Part shown: one piece after another, positions 5,226-7,368 of the stretch
Position numbering within the stretch: the first letter of the stretch is position 1
Layout: each line of letters starts with the position of its first letter
Translations under genes and position numbers: made by a program
The notes under the pieces: model-generated
Databases searched by the model: none
What the model was told of the DNA's origin: nothing
What the model saw: only the letters and a program-made list of their open reading frames with translations
NCBI GenBank assembly: GCA_026995985.1
Contig: JALWNF010000036.1
Span: forward strand, 1 to 7,368
From: Campylobacteraceae bacterium
GTDB taxonomy: Bacteria; Campylobacterota; Campylobacteria; Campylobacterales; Sulfurovaceae
Direction of reading: 5' to 3'
DNA: 7,368 nucleotides

Positions 5226-5882
5226 ATGGTATCTAAAAAGATTAAACTTGCAACAAAAAAAGAGATTGAGGAGATAAAATCTCTTTTTTTAGAACACTAC
5301 CCTAACTCTTTAACAGAACTAAACTACAATAATATATATGAACTACTAGTAGCAGTTATGCTTTCAGCACAGTGTACCGATAAACGAGTCAACATAATTA
5401 CACCTGCACTATTTAAAGCATACCCCACTCCAATAGAACTTGCAAATGCTAATTTAGATGAAGTGAAATCCTATATTAAAAGTTGCTCTTTCTTTAATAA
5501 TAAAGCTAAAAACCTTATAAAGATGGCTCAATCGGTTGTAGAGAACTACAATGGAGAGATTCCACAAGATACTAAAGAGCTAGTAAAACTAGCAGGTGTA
5601 GGACAGAAGACTGCAAATGTTGTAATGATAGAGTATACAGGAGCAAACTTAATGGCTGTAGACACTCATGTCTTTAGAGTTGCTCACCGTTTAGGACTTA
5701 GCGATGATAAAACAGCTATAAAAACAGAAGAGACACTAAGTAAAAAGTTTAAAACTGACCTACATCGACTCCACCAAGCTATGGTACTCTTTGGACGATA
5801 TAGATGTAAAGCTGTTAAACCTGAGTGCGAAGAGTGTTTTATGAAAAAACATTGCCGCACTTCTGAGAGTTTTAAGGTTTAA
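5226..5882 (+). CDS. nth: Endonuclease III (DNA glycosylase/AP lyase)
   Basis: A 218-residue base-excision repair enzyme that removes oxidised pyrimidines and cuts the backbone by beta-elimination. The LLVAVMLSAQCTD segment at 40-52 is typical. The helix-hairpin-helix LAGVGQKTAN holds the catalytic lysine K128, and VDTHV holds the catalytic aspartate D146. Four cysteines, C194, C201, C204 and C210, give the C-X6-C-X2-C-X5-C spacing that binds the [4Fe-4S] cluster, as in E. coli Nth (211 aa). It is complete, with no missing key residue. It diverges from peb4-fba, and the same neighbourhood is known in C. jejuni. Confidence 0.96.
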   Translation: MVSKKIKLATKKEIEEIKSLFLEHYPNSLTELNYNNIYELLVAVMLSAQCTDKRVNIITPALFKAYPTPIELANANLDEVKSYIKSCSFFNNKAKNLIKMAQSVVENYNGEIPQDTKELVKLAGVGQKTANVVMIEYTGANLMAVDTHVFRVAHRLGLSDDKTAIKTEETLSKKFKTDLHRLHQAMVLFGRYRCKAVKPECEECFMKKHCRTSESFKV

Positions 5883-5965
5883 AATTTTATGACTATAATA
5901 GAAGTTTTAATTAAAATTATAAAGTTATAAATAATATTTACTTGTACTTTTTCTATTTTTTAAGA

Positions 5966-5974
5966 TATTATAGT
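5966..5974 (+). promoter_or_regulatory. -10 region of the sequon-rich secreted protein gene
   Basis: Overlapping TATTAT (5966-5971) and TATAGT (5969-5974) follow a T-rich run, the usual Campylobacterota promoter style without a -35 box. The predicted start is near 5980. A second TATAAT at 5894-5899 could add an upstream start just after nth. Confidence 0.4.
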
Positions 5975-6010
5975 AAATACCTATATTTAAAGTCAAAAGG
6001 ATTTTTTTTA

Positions 6011-6790
6011 ATGACACAAATAAAGTATTTAATCTCTACTATTATATTTTACTCAACTATATCTATATATGCTATAGATATAAACAATACAACCGAGATT
6101 ATAAAAGAGGCTTCAAAGGCAACAGAGAAGCTACAAAAAGAGTTTTCAAACCTAATAGAGACAAAAGAGACTATAAACTCAACTACAACAGAACAGAACA
6201 TTACAGTTAAAAAAGCGATAGTTATTGAAGATAGTATAAAAAATATAGCAGAAGAGAATATAACAATAGAAGAGAGTATAGTAGTTGAGGATAGTAATGA
6301 GACTATACACAAGATAAAAAAAGAGATAACTACAAAAGAGAGAAATGAAACTATTCAGGATAAATTGGAGATAACTCCAAAAATAGTAGTAGATAACAAT
6401 ATTTCTATAGTTGAAAACAACACTTCAGAGAATAATATCTCTATTGTAGAGAACAATATTACTACCCTTTTGGAGATGAACTCATCAAAAAAAGAGAACC
6501 AAACAGTAGTATCAGATAACATAACAGAAGATGATGAGGGCTCTTCCAAAAAAGGTATGATAATTTTTAAAACTAAACTAAAAAAAATTTGTAAAATGAC
6601 AGGTGAAGAGTTTGCAAAAAACTATACTCAAGAGGATTGGGATGATATTTATGATAATGATGAGTTTGAAAAAGTTGTCTATGAGTTATGTCCAGATATA
6701 AAAGGAAAGTATGATATAAACTGGACAAAAGACCTCTATCAATTCTCTCTACAATATGCTAGTGATACTGATGAAATTCCTGAATGTTGA
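6011..6790 (+). CDS. Secreted protein with sequon-dense linker and C-terminal Cys domain, unknown function
   Basis: A 259-residue protein in three parts. Residues 1-21 are a signal peptide (MTQIKYLISTIIFYSTISIY, then A). Residues 22-180 are a low-complexity region rich in Thr, Ile, Asn and Glu, with ten D/E-X-N-X-S/T motifs (Asn 25, 63, 83, 96, 112, 130, 137, 142, 149, 157) and a repeated NNISIVENN. Residues 181-259 form a compact domain: ICKMTGEEFAKNYTQEDW, then ELCPDI, then LYQFSLQYASDTDEIPEC, with C194, C227 and a C-terminal C259. From memory, similar Cys domains occur in small secreted Campylobacterota proteins, which I cannot verify. The motif is the PglB N-glycosylation acceptor, so a glycosylated periplasmic or surface stalk is inferred. 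The start at 6011 has AAAAGGA at 5995-6001 and precedes the signal peptide; the in-frame ATG at 5942 lies before the promoter. No enzyme function can be assigned. Confidence 0.75.
   Translation: MTQIKYLISTIIFYSTISIYAIDINNTTEIIKEASKATEKLQKEFSNLIETKETINSTTTEQNITVKKAIVIEDSIKNIAEENITIEESIVVEDSNETIHKIKKEITTKERNETIQDKLEITPKIVVDNNISIVENNTSENNISIVENNITTLLEMNSSKKENQTVVSDNITEDDEGSSKKGMIIFKTKLKKICKMTGEEFAKNYTQEDWDDIYDNDEFEKVVYELCPDIKGKYDINWTKDLYQFSLQYASDTDEIPEC
6395..6457 (+). repeat. Tandem NNISIVENN coding repeat
   Basis: Residues 129-137 and 141-149 of the sequon-rich protein are identical (NNISIVENN) with a 36-base period. The codons differ at several third positions, so the amino acids rather than the DNA appear to be conserved. 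Each unit is flanked by acidic residues that complete N-glycosylation motifs. Confidence 0.8.
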
Positions 6791-6841
6791 TAAATAGCAT
6801 TACAATTTGACATATTTTTACTCCTTTTAACTTTTTTTCTC

Positions 6842-6847
6842 TAAAAT
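6842..6847 (+). promoter_or_regulatory. Possible -10 box of radA
   Basis: TAAAAT after a run of T residues (6831-6838), in keeping with the T-rich -35 substitute of this phylum. A TTGACA at 6807-6812 is 29 bp upstream, too far to be its -35 box. The predicted start falls close to the hairpin at 6850-6868. Confidence 0.35.
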
Positions 6848-6849
6848 TA

Positions 6850-6868
6850 CTCCAATAGATAATTGGAG
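6850..6868 (+). promoter_or_regulatory. Hairpin covering the radA ribosome site
   Basis: CTCCAAT (6850-6856) pairs perfectly with ATTGGAG (6862-6868) around a five-base AGATA loop. The right arm contains the GGAG of the radA Shine-Dalgarno, so the folded RNA would hide it. If transcription starts downstream of 6852 the left arm is incomplete and the structure cannot form. Confidence 0.4.
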
Positions 6869-6877
6869 AAGATATAA

Positions 6878-7368
6878 ATGGCAAAGAAAAAAGTACTCTT
6901 TGAGTGTCAAGCATGTGGGCTACAAAGCCCTAGATGGTTAGGAAAATGCACAGGGTGTAACCAGTGGGATACTATGGTTGAACTTACATCTGAACAGATA
7001 AAGTTTATAGAGGAGACAAAAACAAATAGCTCATCTGCTAATAGTACTAAAGCTACCTCTATAACCAAAGTAAAACAAGAGAACATTATACGTTTTAGTT
7101 CAGGCAGTAAAGAGCTTGACTTAGTATTGGGTGGAGGAATTGTTCCTGGCTCTCTTACACTAATTGGTGGTAGCCCAGGGATTGGTAAATCTACTCTACT
7201 TTTAAAGATTGCAGGAAACCTTGCAAAAGCAAAAATAAAAATCCTTTACGTTTCAGGAGAAGAGTCAGCAGGGCAGATTAAGCTTAGAGCTAACCGACTA
7301 CAAGCTAATGAAGAGGAACTATTTTTACTACCAGAGATTAATCTACAGACCATTTTAGCTGAGATTAC
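6878..7368 (+). CDS. radA: DNA repair protein RadA (5' part only)
   Basis: The first 163 codons of radA (Sms), cut by the right edge of the window. RadA is a RecA-like hexameric ATPase that drives branch migration during recombination repair. The zinc finger is C10-X2-C13-X10-C24-X2-C27 (CQACGLQSPRWLGKCTGC). A Ser/Thr-rich linker of about 40 residues follows. The ATPase core begins with FSSGSKELDLVLGGGIVPGS, then the Walker A motif GGSPGIGKST at 97-106 and LYVSGEES. The RadA-specific KNRFG motif and the Lon-like C-terminal domain lie outside the window. The start at 6878 has GGAGAA at 6865-6870. The gene follows the sequon-rich protein gene by 87 bases with no terminator hairpin between them, so readthrough is possible. 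Confidence 0.95.
   Translation, partial: MAKKKVLFECQACGLQSPRWLGKCTGCNQWDTMVELTSEQIKFIEETKTNSSSANSTKATSITKVKQENIIRFSSGSKELDLVLGGGIVPGSLTLIGGSPGIGKSTLLLKIAGNLAKAKIKILYVSGEESAGQIKLRANRLQANEEELFLLPEINLQTILAEI

Noticed and set aside
5905..5916. Perfect palindrome TTTTAATTAAAA after nth
   Set aside because: It contains only A and T, is expected by chance in such AT-rich spacer, and lacks GC pairs for a terminator stem.
5942..6010. ATG at 5942 as start of the sequon-rich protein
   Set aside because: It precedes the likely promoter and would bury the signal peptide behind 23 extra residues; 6011 has AAAAGGA at a proper distance.
6049..6549. Two minus-strand reading frames (6049-6312, 6355-6549)
   Set aside because: They are antisense shadows of the low-complexity region of the secreted protein, with no ribosome site or family resemblance.
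6807..6815. TTGACATAT as a further copy of the operator at 2478-2491, or as a -35 box
   Set aside because: Only a half site is present, and no -10 box lies at 16-18 bp.
1..7368. CRISPR array, tRNA, rRNA, insertion sequence or phage genes
   Set aside because: No regular direct repeats with spacers, no tRNA-like or rRNA-like stretch, no transposase or integrase frame, and no terminal inverted repeats were seen.

Overview
The window is AT-rich chromosomal DNA from a member of the Campylobacterota (formerly Epsilonproteobacteria), most likely a free-living Sulfurimonas/Sulfurovum/Arcobacter-like organism. The best evidence is the block nth - peb4-type PpiC isomerase - class II fba. The same three genes are neighbours in Campylobacter jejuni (Cj0595-Cj0597), and the PpiC-fba pair occurs in Helicobacter pylori (HP0175-HP0176). 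Protein families, short gene spacing and TATAAT-type -10 boxes without clear -35 boxes agree with this. The assignment rests on recalled family knowledge, as no database search was possible.

Layout. Positions 1-149 (-) hold the start of a PLP-dependent ACC deaminase/D-cysteine desulfhydrase family gene. Positions 241-2202 (+) hold a tight three-gene operon: a hemerythrin-domain protein, a DUF2249 protein and a polytopic membrane protein with His-containing repeats like those of heme-copper oxidase subunit I or NnrS. The operon is preceded by an FNR/CRP-type palindrome placed as for a class II activator. A hairpin separates it from a convergent 68-residue one-TM protein (2243-2449, -). That small gene diverges from a DUF134-NifX-like regulator (2554-3138, +) across a 104-bp spacer with two TGA(A/C)CATATGTCAA-type elements. 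A terminator hairpin follows. Then come fba and the PpiC gene (- strand), nth diverging from them (+), a secreted Cys-containing protein with a sequon-packed linker (6011-6790, +), and the 5' part of radA (6878 to the window end, +).

How they fit together. The hemerythrin/DUF2249/membrane trio looks like an O2- or NO-responsive respiratory or detoxification module, and its FNR-type site fits that. The elements in front of the DUF134-NifX gene share the TTGAC-N4-RTCAA form, so they may belong to the same regulon or be the regulator's own operators. The fba-PpiC-nth-radA part is housekeeping: glycolysis/gluconeogenesis, periplasmic folding and DNA repair.

The most unusual item is the 259-residue protein at 6011-6790. 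Between its signal peptide and its C-terminal Cys domain it carries ten D/E-X-N-X-S/T motifs in 137 residues, with an eleventh in the C-terminal domain. This is the acceptor sequence of bacterial PglB-type N-glycosylation and suggests a heavily N-glycosylated periplasmic or surface stalk.
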